A model generated the notes under the pieces. It saw nothing but the letters and a program-made list of their open reading frames with translations, ran no database searches and was not told the DNA's origin. Below are positions 9,125 to 22,700 of a stretch of DNA of 64,000 bases, piece after piece (position 1 is the stretch's first letter; every line of letters begins with the position of its first letter). Origin of the DNA: Pachyseris speciosa (lineage: Eukaryota > Cnidaria > Anthozoa > Scleractinia > Pachyseridae); contig JAEMWC010001123.1 of NCBI GenBank assembly GCA_016490735.1, forward strand, positions 198,180-262,179. Direction: 5' to 3'. The translations under genes and the position numbers were made by a program.

Positions 9125-11744
9125 TCACTGGCAAGTTAGCTCTGTGGTCAACTTCTTCCAATTCCCGGACAAAAACAGAAGCATTAACTTCAGGCAAATG
9201 AGCTCGGCTCAACGTATCAGCAATCAGCATCTTCTCTCCTCTAAGGTAAGTAACATCCAAATCGTACTTCTGCAACCTCAAGAGCATTCTCTGGAGACGC
9301 TTTGGTGCTACACACAGTTCTTTCCGGAAAATGGACTCAAGGGGCTTGTGGTCTGTTTGAACTCTAACAGAATCACGGCCATAAATGTAAGCATCAAATT
9401 TCTCACAGGCAAAGACGATCGCCAAAAGTTCCTTCTCAATCTGTGCATAGTTTTCTTCCGAAGGGGTTAAGGCTCGGGAAGCATACGCCACAGGCTGCCC
9501 ACCTTGTAGTAACACAGCACCAAGACCATGCTGTGACGCATCACATTGGATCGCAACCTTCTCTTGCAGGTTGTCATAACGGAGTATCGGTGACACAGAC
9601 ACAGCTTCTTTGAGTTGCTCAAAAGCTCTCTCTTGGGGCTCGTCCCAGTGCCACTCCACGTCTTGGCGGGTGAGGTCTCTGAGAGGCTTGGTGATATCTG
9701 ACAATCGGGGCAGAAATTTGCTGAGGTACTGGACCATTCTCAGGATACGCTGCACACCAGCAACATTCTCAGGTCTGGGCATTTCACGTATGGCTCGAAC
9801 TTTCACTGGATCTGCTCGAAGACCTTCACTGGTTGCCACATGACCGATAAACGGAACTTCTCTCAGCCTGAGCTGCAACTTGTCACCGTTTAAATGAATT
9901 CCACGCTCTTCGCATCTCTGGAGGAACGCTAAAAGGCTCTTGTCGTGATCAGTTGAAGCTTCTTGCATTGAATCTCCATAGCCAACAACAACAAAGTCAT
10001 CTGCTACGACTTCAACTCCATTCAGTCCCTCGACTAATTCGTGCATCTTGCGTTGAAAAATTTCAGGCGCAGACTTAATTCCAAAGGGCATCCTTTTCCA
10101 CCGATAACGACCAAACGGCGTGTTAAAAGTAGTTAGGAACGATGACTGCTCGTCAAGAACAACGTGCCAGAACCCAAGAGGCAACATCAAGCACAGTAAA
10201 CAGTTTGGCACCATGGAGTCTAGAAGCAACTTCTTCGATGGTAGGCAAAGGATAATTCTCTCGTTGTAGAGCACGATTGAGATCCTTAGGGCACCATTTG
10301 GCTTTGGCACAAGTACCATTGAACTAATCCAAGGTGTGGGCGTTGTCACACGAGCTACAATTTCTCGGCTCTCCAAATCTTCTAAAGCCTCACGTAGACG
10401 TTCACGGATAGCAACTGGTACCCGGCGAGAAGGGTGTTGAACTGGCTTCACGGTTTCATCCAGCTCCATGTGATATTCACCAGGAAGTTTACCAACTCCA
10501 TTACCGAAAACACGAGGAAATTTCTTGACCAACTGGTCAGCGGACAAAGCAGGCTCGGCAGCGGACAAAACAGGCACATCATGCGCATACACGTCACCAT
10601 CAGAGGTCTGGGGATGATTCAGCTGATCATTGTCCAAGTACTTGATGATTTTCATTCCAAGACAAGCTTTCCTTCCAAGTACAGGCCTGACTTTTTTGCT
10701 GTCCACCAGATTGCAGTCAAGAAGACATCTGAAATCTCCACGACAAACTCTCAAACGAACTCTACCAAGGATAGGAATCGATGTTCCACCATACGAAATA
10801 ATCGCCGTGCTTACAGGGGTCACGTTAAGTAAATTAAAGTCTCTTGTCGCTTTCTTATATAAATGCAAAGGGACCACGTTACATTGCGCTCCAGTGTCCG
10901 GCTGAAAGCGAAGGTAATTTCCTGACTCCAATTTTAATGTTACAAGCTGCGAATCATCCAAAGTCACCGCTGAAATCTCCTGTACGCCAAAAACTTCGTC
11001 TGAAAAATCGTCCTCCACATAATGGACACGACTGCCTCGCTGCGACGGTTTAGGCACTAATCCGAAACACACGTTCGCGAAATGGTTTTGCATGTTACAC
11101 TTTTTACACCTTTTCCCAAATGCTGGACAGTTTTCACGCTTTGACACATCATGCATACGCCCGCAGAAATCACACGTTTTCACTCGGGAGTCAGCGCCTC
11201 TGGGGAATCGACCACGCCACTTTTTCCCTCCTTTAGGCTTCTTAGAAAAGGCATTTACATCGCTCGGATCTGTATCACCAAAGCTGGCACCTCCAATGAC
11301 TTTCATCTGTTGAATCATTGTCTCGTGCGCCCGACAAATTTTATCAGTTTTCTGCAGTGACAAGTTCTTTTCGCGAAGCAATCTCTCTCGTACCTTTGAA
11401 TCCTGAATCCCGAAAACAAGCTTGTCCCGTAAAATTTGATCCGCCGTAATGGTTTCAAATTCACATCGATCAGCCAATTGTCGTAAGACTGTCCGATAAT
11501 GGTCATACGATTCTCCCGCTTCTTGCAATCTAGAGTAAAACTTGTATCTTTCAAAAGGAACATTCTTCAGTGGCTGGCAATAAGCAGCAAAACTCTCTAA
11601 CACCGGCTGTATTCTGTCACGGTTATCATCGGCAAACGTAAACGTCGAGAAAACTTTTCTACCTTCGGCTCCGATCACCGTCAACAACGTCGCAATTTGT
11701 ACGGTCTCGGGTTCCTTCGGGTTCCTACCGAATAATTTTTCCAT
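9069..11744 (-). pseudogene. gag-pol fragment: gag, CCHC knuckle, protease, RT, RNase H
   Basis: An 891-codon frame. Gag-like helices come first, then a CCHC zinc knuckle (CKKCNMQNHFANVC, about residue 215-230) and an aspartic protease DTG (DTGAQCNVV, about 280). The reverse transcriptase follows, with PFG and ADD motifs (about 510-580), and then RNase H (DASQHGLGAVL, about 760). Roughly 35 residues of the RT palm, just upstream of GFWHVVLD, are read out of the expected frame. This indicates paired compensating indels and a short deletion, so the polymerase is not functional. A second frame (11681-11890) carries the N-terminal gag start, showing a further break near 11,720. The ORF ends shortly after RNase H. 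Confidence 0.8.
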
Positions 11745-12244
11745 GCTTGCTCAAATTCCTTCCACTTTTCTGCCGCGTTTGAATTATGGATATCAAGCGG
11801 TGCTGGCGGTGGTAAAGCAAATAAAATCGCTGATCCAGCGCTGATCCAAAGCCGGTCGGTGCTAATCCAGGAGTTATAACAATTAAGCACGTCATTTCTC
11901 CGCTTGAAAATGTTTTAAGAAGTTGGATTCTAGCTTAAGGTGATTAGCAGTTAGGCTAGAAAATGAAGACAATTCGAAGAGCAGCCACAGTAGACATCAG
12001 CAAAGTAGCATACATGTTAGTTAATACTGCGATCGTTTTCGAAGAAAACAGGCCTCCTGTCGGTTACCGGATCGGACACAAGAAGGGTTTTGCCAAATAG
12101 GGCTTTGATTTAAAATGTAAGGCTAAAGCTGTCAAACTTTGTGCGTCTGAGACCTAATAAAGTACACTGCTCCTCAAGGACTTTTTTGTCCATCATTGAA
12201 CGAGGAAACGGGCCAACATGCTATACTGTTCAAATGAAGAATGA

Positions 12245-12330
12245 TCTGCGACTACTGCGAGGATCATTCTTCATTTGATTTTATTTCCGCAGTTCGTATA
12301 TGATTTATTTCATATACGTCATTCACATGC
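12245..12330 (+). repeat. SINE 3' body fragment
   Basis: 'actgcgaggatcattcttca' and 'ccgcagttcgtatatgattt' match the tail of the SINE at 53005-53290. The tRNA-like head is absent. Confidence 0.6.
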
Positions 12331-12391
12331 TATACTGTTGTCACTGATTTGTTGGAAAGCTCTCCAAATTCTTTAACCTCTAGCACTATCA

Positions 12392-12826
12392 GGGGCACCC
12401 GATGGGCCAAATCAACCAAAAGCTGTAGAAAGGCTTTTTTAAATACCTTATGGTGTTTGAAGTCTGTTTAAAAGCTAGAAGAAGTTCAACTTTTCGGATT
12501 CCCTAGCTGAGATTTTAATTGCCCGAAAATGGTAGGGAACAAAATCTTCCTTTGAGAAAATTGAAGCTGAAATGAACCTTCCACGAACTTTCTAGGGAAC
12601 TGTTTTCTTTCCGAAAATGCTAGCTGACGTTTTTGACTGCAAAACGTCTGCCAAAAACAGCAATTACGACCTTTCCGAAAACCTCAGGGGCTATAATTTC
12701 CCAATTACGAAATTTTAGTTATAAAATCCGAGTGCACTCTTTAATCTACGCCGAAATCCCAAGGCGAATTAGCCTCAACAGAACAGATATCTACCGAAAC
12801 TTCTCGTTGGGTGCCACTGCACTATA
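12392..12826. repeat. Inverted-repeat element with GGCACCC ends
   Basis: The left end 'aggggcacccgatgg' and right end 'cgttgggtgccactgc' are approximate inverted copies. The interior is non-coding. Boundaries are approximate. Confidence 0.4.
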
Positions 12827-13146
12827 ACAGACAGTTATACAAGCGATCCTATGTTATAAAGAAGGAGAGATTTATGATTTATAGAAAACTGGACTATAAG
12901 GCTTTCCTACAAAGATTTCTAATTGAACTGGTAATAGAAAATTAACTTCCAATTTTTATTTTTACGTTTTTACATAGCTTATATTCCCCATATTTCATTT
13001 TCAGTCGTTTCCCTCCTTTTCGTGAAGATTCGCTGTTTGTAGGGGTTCCAAACTTCCCGCTGAGGCCTGAAATTTTAGTCGACATTTTGCGCGCGGCCAA
13101 AAGGTCGCTGTGACGTCATTCGTGTTCAGGCGTGAAACGTGACGGA

Positions 13147-13590
13147 GACCCGGGGGGTGTACTCAACAGATACTTGGGTAGGGAGGTACGGCCCTGGCGC
13201 TCAAACCCTGACCCTGTTCAAGATACAATTCTCTGATTTCCCTATCCCGTTTAAGACAAAATTCAGATTTTTTAGACCCTATCTAAGACATTTCACCCAA
13301 AATCATGCCCTCTTGGAGACTAGAATGAAATAATGATGCACTATTTTCTTACTGTATTTTAATGCATTGGAAATGAAACGGGCCGTCTATACTCCACAGG
13401 ACCGTGGTTGCCTGAGAATACAGGGCGAACGAGGTTTCCTAGTTTGAAGCAGCTGTAGCGATACCCTGTTTAAGACAGAAAGTCGTAAAATCGATACCCC
13501 GTTCAAGACAAAACACCCTGCAAACCATACCCAATCGTACCGCACGTCCGCGTTAAGGCCATATAAGGGAGTATCCCCCCCGGGGAGGAT
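13147..13590. mobile_element. hAT-like MITE with C/G-rich ends (copy 2)
   Basis: Same terminal design as 6170-6622: CCGGGGGG and 'gtactc' at the left, 'gggagtatccccccc' plus CCGGGG at the right, with an interior of 'aaaccctgaccctgttcaag'-type units. No clear target duplication could be read here. Confidence 0.65.
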
Positions 13591-13840
13591 GGGGGCGGAG
13601 AAGGCGACGGGCACAAATTTTAGGAATTTTCGCTGGTCGAATGGAACGCTTCCGACTACGTCCCAGAATTCGAGGTCACATGCATTGACATCCTGAAGGT
13701 GCGTCGTCCGCTTATTGGTTTTTTCCGCTTGTCCAACCAAATTATTCCCACCAAAGGGGGGCGCTAAATCGATGCACAACTATTACTCGAGGAAATATGG
13801 TAACCAAACCCAGGGGTGCGTTTTCGTCACACCAATTATT

Positions 13841-14396
13841 TTATATAATAACCAAATCAATGCGCGCGCTCTGATTGGTCATTCAGCTATGGGTTATTGT
13901 GACAGTAAACTCATGGAAATTTCACTCGTCTTCTGAATTATTATATTTAAGCAATATACCACAAGTTTCTATGGTTTATAGGCTGATAAACCACGCGGGA
14001 TGTTGGAAGAACACTCGAAGAATTCGTAAATCATGAGCCGCAGGCGAGTGATTTACGTATTTTTCGAGCGTTCTTCCAACGCAACAACTTGTGGTATATT
14101 GCTTAAATATAATAATTCAGAAGACGAGTGAAATTTCCATGAGTTTACTGGCACAATAACCCAGAGCTGAATGACCAATCAGAGCGCCCGCATTGATTTT
14201 ATTATATAAAAAAGCTATATACCACGCGTTTCTATGGTTTTAAGGCTGATGAACCACTTGGGATGTTGGAAGAACTCTCGAAGAATTCGTAAATCACTCG
14301 CCTGCGTTTCGTGATTTACGAATTCTTCGAGAGATCTTCCAACATCCCGGGTGGTTTATCAGCCTATAAACCATAGAAACTTGTGGTATATTGCTT
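13841..14396. repeat. Two back-to-back long palindromes
   Basis: First palindrome 13841-14209: the arm from 'ttatataataacc' through 'gatgttggaagaacactcgaa' is mirrored up to 'ttattatataaa'. Second palindrome 14213-14396: arms 'ataccacgcgtttctatggt' and 'accatagaaacttgtggtat'. A half copy of the same family is at 44105-44290. Non-coding. Confidence 0.7.
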
Positions 14397-16543
14397 CAAT
14401 ATACCGTAAAATTCCGGTTATAAGACACCCCCCCCCCCCCTCCCTCCCGCCTTATAGGCCCATCTACTTGTAAACAACAAAAATCATCCGGTTGTAAGCC
14501 TCCCCCCCCCTTCCAGGATATTAGCCCCCCTCTAGTTTTCCTTGTTTTTAAGTACTCTCGCAGAACCCTTTACTGAGAGAATTAAGTACAGGAACCCTCG
14601 CCGCCGTGAACTTTACATTAAAATTTTTAACAATGACAGTGAAGATGAACTCTAAGCGTCCGGTTACGTTCACGTTGTTAAGTTTTGATTTTACGGTATT
14701 GTTTGATCGGCCTTGAACCATTTCTGAGCAAGTCAAAATTCTTGTAATGGGCTCCTTGGCACGCTGTCGATCAGGTTTAGAGGTCAATAAACGGGTCGCC
14801 AGATTTTAGCTGCCTGTCGAATTTTTTACTGTTTTTACTATGGGCCGGTTGCCACGAAACATCGAATGGGATGTCACCCCACAGAGTGGAGTATCTTTGA
14901 TCAAAAAAGTCGTGCTTCATTATGAAAATATGAAATTGAACTTAAACCGGAAGTGTTATCAGAAACTGTAAATCTAGATCACGCCAGTATAAGTAACGTC
15001 GTATTTTATATTTTGACATATCCTCTGGATGGGGATTAAGGGAAATTCGAGGATTGGCAAAAACATTTAACAGCTGAGAAATGCTGTATTTTCAGAACAA
15101 AAGCCCATGCAACTAATGGGGGCAGTGTCGCCTACTGCCTGTAACACTTTGAAATAGTCAAGGAATTGGTCAACGAACTGTATGTCAAAATTAGGTTTTC
15201 TGACAGATATCTGAACGAGAGAAACCACTCACTGTTACACGCATAGTCAAAATGTACCACAAAATCAACCTTTATTAATTTTCCAGTTACAAAACAGGGC
15301 CACGGTGTGATTCCAACAGATACAGTAACCACACAGCCAATGCCCTGGGTTTACTTGCCGAATTACCAATCGTTCCAATACTAACTAGCACATACTCACT
15401 ACATCTCTACAAAATAAATTGCTCAGCTATATAAATATTTTTTGAGAAATTGTAATTACACTGCAACAAAAAAACATACTTTCATGTTTTAGTGTCCTTA
15501 TTCAAAGAGAACTCTGAATGGACAATATAGTTCTTGCTCTGCCCTACCCTACACAATGACTTGAAGAAACGAATGCCAGTTTCTCAAGCAACAAAACCAG
15601 AATCAGAGTTGGCTTCTGCGCAGGGCGCCAGTTACAGAATGATACTCACTTCAATTTCTGTCAAATTTGTTGCAAACATATTTTGCATTCGTTGTAACTG
15701 CCAGATCTGTTACTTTAGTTTTAGCTTCATGGCTTTGAAATGGAAACTTCTCTTCACTTGCATTGAGGTTACAATTTTTTAACAAACCTTGTTTGCAATG
15801 CTCAACCACACTTCAAACACCAAAAATAAAATCAATGTCCCAGACGCTAAAATGAATGTTTGAATGAACTGCAAACTAATACTGCCGTGAAAGCCTTGTG
15901 GTGCTGCTGGTGCTTTTCCAGTTTGCGGATGAAACACCAAACTTTATTACGAGCCTTCTTTAGAAACTGTAGTTTCAATCGTTGATAATAATAAATCTAC
16001 TGTTTTGTTTGTTTGTTTTATTTTTAACCTGTAGCTAGATCCTCCATAACTGTGACCTGTTAACTATTTAAGAGCCAATGCCGTCTATCCTTCAGAAAGG
16101 TATATTTAATAGATGATTTAGCGTGACCAATTAAATGAAACCTCTTCTGCAGTACTTTCCACCGATGCTTTAAAACCATGCACACATATTTCTCGTTGGA
16201 TATAAGCTGATTCTCTCTCCTAGCTCAAGGTTTTTCTCCAGATTTACAATCAGAAAACTGTTCGCTTTCAGAAACAGAAATTTCCATGGAGAAACAATGT
16301 ACTGACATATAAGGTTGCTTAGAAATCCTAGGAATTGCATACGGATTTCTGCGCAAGATACAAGATAAAGGAGAATTCAAGATAACTGATTTTGAAATTA
16401 GCAAAAGTCTACTTTAGTCCAAGTTTAACAGAACGTGACAAAAATGATAAAACAATAAACTCGATAATTCTTCTTTTTTCATCCAAAATGCTATCATGTG
16501 AATTGAAATTACCAGGCGAAATTATATGTAAATCTCATTTGCA

Positions 16544-16549
16544 TTTATT
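16544..16549 (-). terminator. Candidate poly-A signal of the DNAJB6-like gene
   Basis: AATAAA on the minus strand (TTTATT on plus), about 180 bases beyond the stop codon at 16725-16727. Position and strand fit; no further evidence. Confidence 0.4.
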
Positions 16550-16724
16550 ATTAACGACATTTGCAAACATGGAGCCGCGTTTGAATGTACAAAAATACCT
16601 TACATTAAAATAACGTAAACCTGGACAAAATGTTAGAGAACCAAAAAACGCGGGTGTTCACTCGTGCAGCTAGAAATACCTTTGTGCATCACCATGTTCA
16701 TTCTAGTTTTCGTTAGTATTGTTA

Positions 16725-19700
16725 TCAGTTTGTGAGCTGTGGGGTGCCATCAACAAGTCTCCTCTTCAAGATGTCTCCCTCCCATTCTTCCACTGTCTCT
16801 TTTCCATTCTCAACAGTTCTGTTCACCAGAGGGAAAAAACACAGATGAGCTCAGTTACAAATAAAAGGCTGAAAAAAAAAACTATGGATAACGGAGTCGA
16901 TTTTTCAGCGGCATGGATGCAAGCGCACATTCAAGAAACACAACAGGAGATCGGTAAAGCAGCGGACCGAAGAGGGAACAGTTTCTCGACCGAATAATGA
17001 CGATCAAAACAAACCAATCACCGAGATACAAATGATGACGCGGAACCAATCAACCTCAGCACACCATGGACATGCTCTTTCAACACGATGTTGGATGAAC
17101 ACGTTTGATCGTTTAGCAGGGGCTTTACAGATACTGCATACATCACAACCTTTTCAGGTTCAATTTTTAGATCCAGTTTCCCCCTTTTTCAGCTCAACAG
17201 CTAAAACAAACAGCAAGAGAAAAACTCTGCTAAAAGACGGTTCTTACCCTTGAGGCCTTGATAACTCAATGATGCGATCATTAAGTTAAATAGAGCGGTT
17301 TTTATATGAATGTCGTAAAACCAGACCATAGCAATTACTCTAGCCGATCACAACAGACGCAAACAGCGTGAGGAACCAATCAGGATTCGAGGAATTTCAC
17401 ATGCCTACGCCAAGCGTGGGAAAATGGGCGTGTACAAGTCACGATTTGCTTTGGCTTTGCTTCTCATTGGTTGAGAAATGGCGTGCGTTTTGCTGGCCAA
17501 TCACAGAGCGACGCAATGCAAATCCCAACCAAACGAGAATTACTTTGGACACAACCGAAAACCGCCCTTATCGAAAATTCTATATTCCTTTCTTTGTCTT
17601 GGGTGTAGTGTTCGTATTGTTTAGTGTTAGAGTCGTTGGATAATTAACTCTTACTTTTTAGTAGTTATCTTTCTTCCATTTATGATTTTCGTTGATGTTG
17701 TTGTTGATCTAAAGTTCCCTAACAAAGGAAAAAAGCCAGAGATAAGAACTTCAGGAAATTTTATTTTCAAATCGTGTATTTGCAGAAAATTTCCATAATA
17801 CCCCTAGGGTAGGACACTGGACATTCTGAGAGGGGAGGGCTCAAAATCCAAAGTTCTTAAAGGAAAGTATGAAACAGAATAGGAACTTCCAAAAGGGTAG
17901 GGTGGGGAGGGAAGGGTTAACCCTCCCCCCCCCCCCCCCCCCTCCAAAGTAGGGGTTTGGATATTATCTGGGCCAGCAAGTTCTTATGGACATAATTTTT
18001 CAATTAACCCTTTCACCGCCAAGGGTCTCCCTTTGATGAGTACAATTGTCTGGCTTAGCCAGAGTAAAATCTATGAGTAACTTCTGTTTTGTAAAATCAC
18101 TAAATTGGCTATAAATTAATCAGCCCTTGAAAGAGTTTCACTTACAGCATTGTGAATAGCTGCGTTTTACTGGAGCATAAAAACAACAGAAAAAATTCAC
18201 ACCATCAGAATAATAAATAGGGTGCATTCACTTATAAGCTGTTATCCACAGACTTCAGCCACATTAACTATACGTAGTCTCCTCCTTCGCAGCCGTTTTT
18301 GGGATGTCACAATGGTTGGGGGGAGAGTTGTGTGACATCCCACATAATGGATGCAAAGGAGGCTAGAATAGACTGTGACAGCTTAAGATTTTTTTAGCAA
18401 GAGGTTTTGTTACAGGAGTTGACATGAAACCTTTCAAAAAGCAGTTGATTGGAAATTCCTCACAGCTGTACCATTTTTTTTGTCAACGTTTCTGCATTTT
18501 GTCAATAACAAAATAAACCACTTTGTCTTCTAACACTAATTATTCCAGAGCAGGGGTTTCGATATTATCTGGGCCAGCAAGTTCGTATGGACATAATTTC
18601 TTTCAATTAAAGGGAACCTCTACTCTTACAACAAATTGAGCCTAAGTTTTTGTGATGTCAGTGCATTGCAGCTACTGTAAGGAAGTAAATGAAGCAGAAA
18701 ATCCTTTGCGTTAAAGAATTGGGCAACCCAGTGACGTCATGAAATCCAAAATAGCCACGCCCTTGAAATTTAAAAGCGAAAATAGGCGATGATGATATTG
18801 ACTTTTTTCTACACTTAAATGTTATATTCGAATTTTAAAACAAAATTTGGAATCTAGTTATTATTTCCAACAATTTAGCGTCAGTTTGTTGTAAGAGTAG
18901 AGGTTTCCTTTAAGCAAGAGTAAATACAGGTATAATGAGTAACTTCTGTTTTGTAAAATCACTAAATTTGGCTATAAATTAATCACCCCTTGAAAGAGTT
19001 TTCACTTACAACATTGTGAAAAGCTGTGTTTTACTGGTTGGAGCACAAAAACAACAGAAAAAATTCACACCATCAGAATAACGAATAGGGTGCATTCACT
19101 TATAAGCTGTTACTTTCCACAGATTTCAGCCATATTGACTAAACTTAGTCTCCTTTGCAGTAGTTTAAATTTTTTGTCATGTCACACAACAGTTGGAAGG
19201 ACAAAAGGCCACAAAGGAGACTTGACCAGACTGTGACAACTTTAGATTTTTTGCAAGAGGTGACAGGAAACCCTTCAAAAAAACAGTTCACTGGAAATTC
19301 CTCACAGCTGTACCATTTTGTTTTATTGATCTTAGTCTGTATTTTGTCAATAAGAAAATAAGCCAGACAAACTCAAATCTTTGTCTTCTAACCCAAATTA
19401 TTCATGACTGATGAATAATTAGTGTTAGAAGACAAAGGAATTTGACCTCGGTTGAAATCAAATTGACCTGAATTTCATTTTGGCCTACAGCAAGTGCACA
19501 AAACAAATCCTACCACTTAGTAAAACAACAAACATGAGGAGAGCCTCCACCTTGTTTCCCAAGTATTTCATTATTCTTGTTCAGAGTTTTGTTACCAAAT
19601 ATTATTTTAATTTTCATACTCAGTCTTTGATGCAGACTATCCTTATGTTCCTGGCCTTCAATAAGGGAGTGTTGATGTCATGGGAGCTACCGTAAAAACT

Positions 19701-22700
19701 CGTGTATAAGCCGCACCCCTAAATTTCAATCATGATTTTGAGAAATAAAAAATTAAAACTTGGAAAAAGCACACTGGCAAAAAGTTGTTTGTTTGTTCAA
19801 AGTTGTTTGTGATAAACCATGACTTGCCGAAATCTAATGCTGTGTATTTGCAGTGACCTTAAGAAGGTAATCAACTCTTAAAATACATTTTTAAAAGCTT
19901 ATATTTAATTGTTTTCCCTAATTCTTGGGACTGACAACAGTTCCCATCATTGTTAAAGCCCACAGTCGAAATTTGAACAGAAATAAAGCGCAGGAGAACG
20001 ATACAAAAACGTTTGCTTAGTAACCAGGCAGTAATTTACAGAGGGAAGTCAGGGCCGAGTCAGGTAGTTTCACCAACATGGAGATGGAAAGGTTTGCTTT
20101 CCCATCAGCTGTGCATGGATATCATGTTAACTTAATAAAGACACATGAAAGCCAATGATCGGAGATCTTGTCGCTAAACAGCTTTGCGGAGACAACTATG
20201 GAGATTCCATGCCAGTTATAGTTAATAGCTACTCAAGCAAAGTCAAATGAAGTAATTGAAAGAACAACTGGCGAGCAAGATTCAGGCTACCTGAAGATAC
20301 AATTCACTTGTTTTGTGTACTGAAAGCAACGACCAACAACAGGTTTCAATATGTTTAATCATTATTTATTGAAAGTTTTTAGCACTATTTCAGACCCCAT
20401 ACCAGCCTGTTTACTCCCTCAGAAAGCAATGGTCTTGTACATAAGCCATACCCACGACTTTCAGCTCGAAATCTCGACAAAATGATGCGGCTTATATACG
20501 AGTTTTCACGGTAATTTTCTCATATTAATTCTTTGCAATTGGGCATGGGTACTTTATATTTTGTAAATAATTTATTTCCATCAATTATTGTAACCTTTTT
20601 TGGACCAATTTTTTAGTTTTAGTTACCGGTATTTCTATATTTTCTCAGTAGCACCTTGCATTGTAAATACAGGACCCCATTTAAACCAGCCTTTGCTGAA
20701 CTGGGTACATCCTGTTAAAATATTTGTTCAAATAAATAAAATAAATAAATTGCTACTTGCATCCCATTCATGCTCTCCCCTATGGGATATAAGTGTAAAT
20801 ATTTTTCTTACATATCGGTATATATTATTCACTTATAATACTTTTACTTCCTTTTTTGTGTTATGACTCCCAATAAAGACAGTAAAAAGGATATAATTTT
20901 AAAAGGAACTGAAGGGTTGAGAGAGCACCAGAGTAGCACTTAATAAAAGTCATTTGAAGACTACACTGACAACAGAGGAGGTCATACCATCCTATTAATC
21001 TGCTCATAGCTTCAGACCATGATAAGAGATTTCAGAATGATACAAGCCTGCATAGATTAGTTTATTTGCATTCAACAAAGTTGACTGAGGTATGTGCATA
21101 CAAAATTACCCACCTCCTCCTCCCCCTCCACTTCCACTGTGGAAAGTTTGGAATGATGAAAAGCTGCAGGAGCAAGGCAAATTATTTCTTGTTATTCTTA
21201 TAGAAGTCCTAAAGTGATGATCTCACAAAAACTAAATTTGTGAAATTATGGGATTTATTCAGATATTCAGAAAGAACATTACAAGAAAGGCCTACTTGCC
21301 AAATATTGGCCTTTTCTTACTGGTTAAGAGCAAGATATTAGCACTGTTATGCTCTGCTAACTTTGACTCGTTATCAACAGAGTCAAATTTAAAATGATTT
21401 GTATGGAGTCAGCAGAGCATAACGGTGCTAATATCTCAGAGCCAATTTGCCTTAACATGCTGATTTCTGGCAAGTTATCATTTTCATCTTGCTCTTTCTG
21501 AAAATCTCAACAAATCCCATAATTTCAAAAATTTCAATATTTGTGACATCACACTTAAGCAACATACAAAGATGTAAGATTAGAGAATAAAATTTTAGAG
21601 AATAAAATTTCTCAATTAGCACAGTGCAGTGCAATACTGCTGAAATCTACCTACAATAACTATTATCCATAATCCCAATCATTAAATTCTGTGAGCAAAT
21701 GTACAATATATGAAGGTAAATAGCCAATACGGCAGAATAATCTCACATCCATCAAGGAAAGATAAAATCAACTAGGAAGTACTGCTGGATCTTGCTGATT
21801 TCATTTTACAATTGAAAGGCAGCTAACTCTTTAGCATAGTATAATGGCAGATATCAAATGGCCACTTAACCAATCAAAACTCCAGAACTGCATTATCCAA
21901 TGATCCAGTTTTTACAATTATTGGTTATAACTCTTGTTCAGTCACAATACCTGTCTGAGCCAAAGGGATCACCGCCAAAACCATTTCCAAATCCAAAACT
22001 AGATGTGAAGCCAAACCCAGGGAAACTATTCATAAAAGGGTCATTTGGTCTCATCCTGCCCTGGCTTCTCCCTCTGTTACTCCCTGTTTGAATATAACAA
22101 GAAGAGATTATTGTATTAATTAGTTAATCGACCATAGTGTTCAAAGTGAAAGGGGTAGAAGGCTTCCTAATGTATTTTTAATAGGTATACAGCTCCAAAT
22201 TTTTGACAGCTGGAGGTGCTGAATGTACACTTTACAATACACTTTCAACAATATCTTGAAGAAATTTGATTATCCAGACTTCTCGATTATCTGGACAATA
22301 ATTATTTCTTGTGGTCCCATTGTTGCCATGAATATTAAAAAGGTATGATAAAGATTCCTAAAACACTATAATTCCTTTGAATTCTTTTTAATTTAGGAAT
22401 AAAGCAAAAACATCTTTGTTTTCCTTTCAAACATCAAATTTGAAGCGCTGGCACACTCTGTAAGAACAGTGCTTTCAATTGAGTTCTCATTATTTTGTTG
22501 CTAAGTGAAATTTTGGTTTCCTGGTAAATTAATTTTTATCTCGTTAATGTTCAAATGTTCGATTATCCAGACTCTCGATTATCCGGACTATCTACTCTGG
22601 TCCCGTTGAGTCTGATAATCGAGGTTTGACTGTAATAGGTGTCTTTGGTTGACTTCAGAATGTAAAAGTCATTGTGGCAACCCTCTTGACTTTTATTACT

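Larger units (their letters stand above)
7778..11890 (-). mobile_element. Ty3/gypsy-type LTR retrotransposon, internal region, degenerate
   Basis: Gag, protease, reverse transcriptase, RNase H and integrase follow in the Ty3/gypsy order on the minus strand. At least three frame breaks are present: in gag near 11,700-11,744, inside the reverse transcriptase near 10,180-10,290, and between RNase H and integrase at 9069-9124. No convincing pair of LTRs, primer binding site or polypurine tract was found. The copy therefore looks old or end-truncated and non-functional. It lies between host genes and does not interrupt one. Confidence 0.85.
11891..16724. other. Intergenic region between the gypsy element and the DNAJB6-like gene
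   Basis: No host exon was recognised. It contains a SINE tail (12245-12330), inverted-repeat elements (12392-12826, 13147-13590, 13841-14396) and poly-C tracts near 14,429 and 14,500. A candidate poly-A signal for the downstream minus-strand gene reads as TTTATT at 16544-16549. The ORFs here are short and uninformative. Confidence 0.5.

Noticed and set aside
10434..11360. Several plus-strand ORFs of 69-132 codons
   Set aside because: Antisense shadows of the gypsy gag-pol frame.
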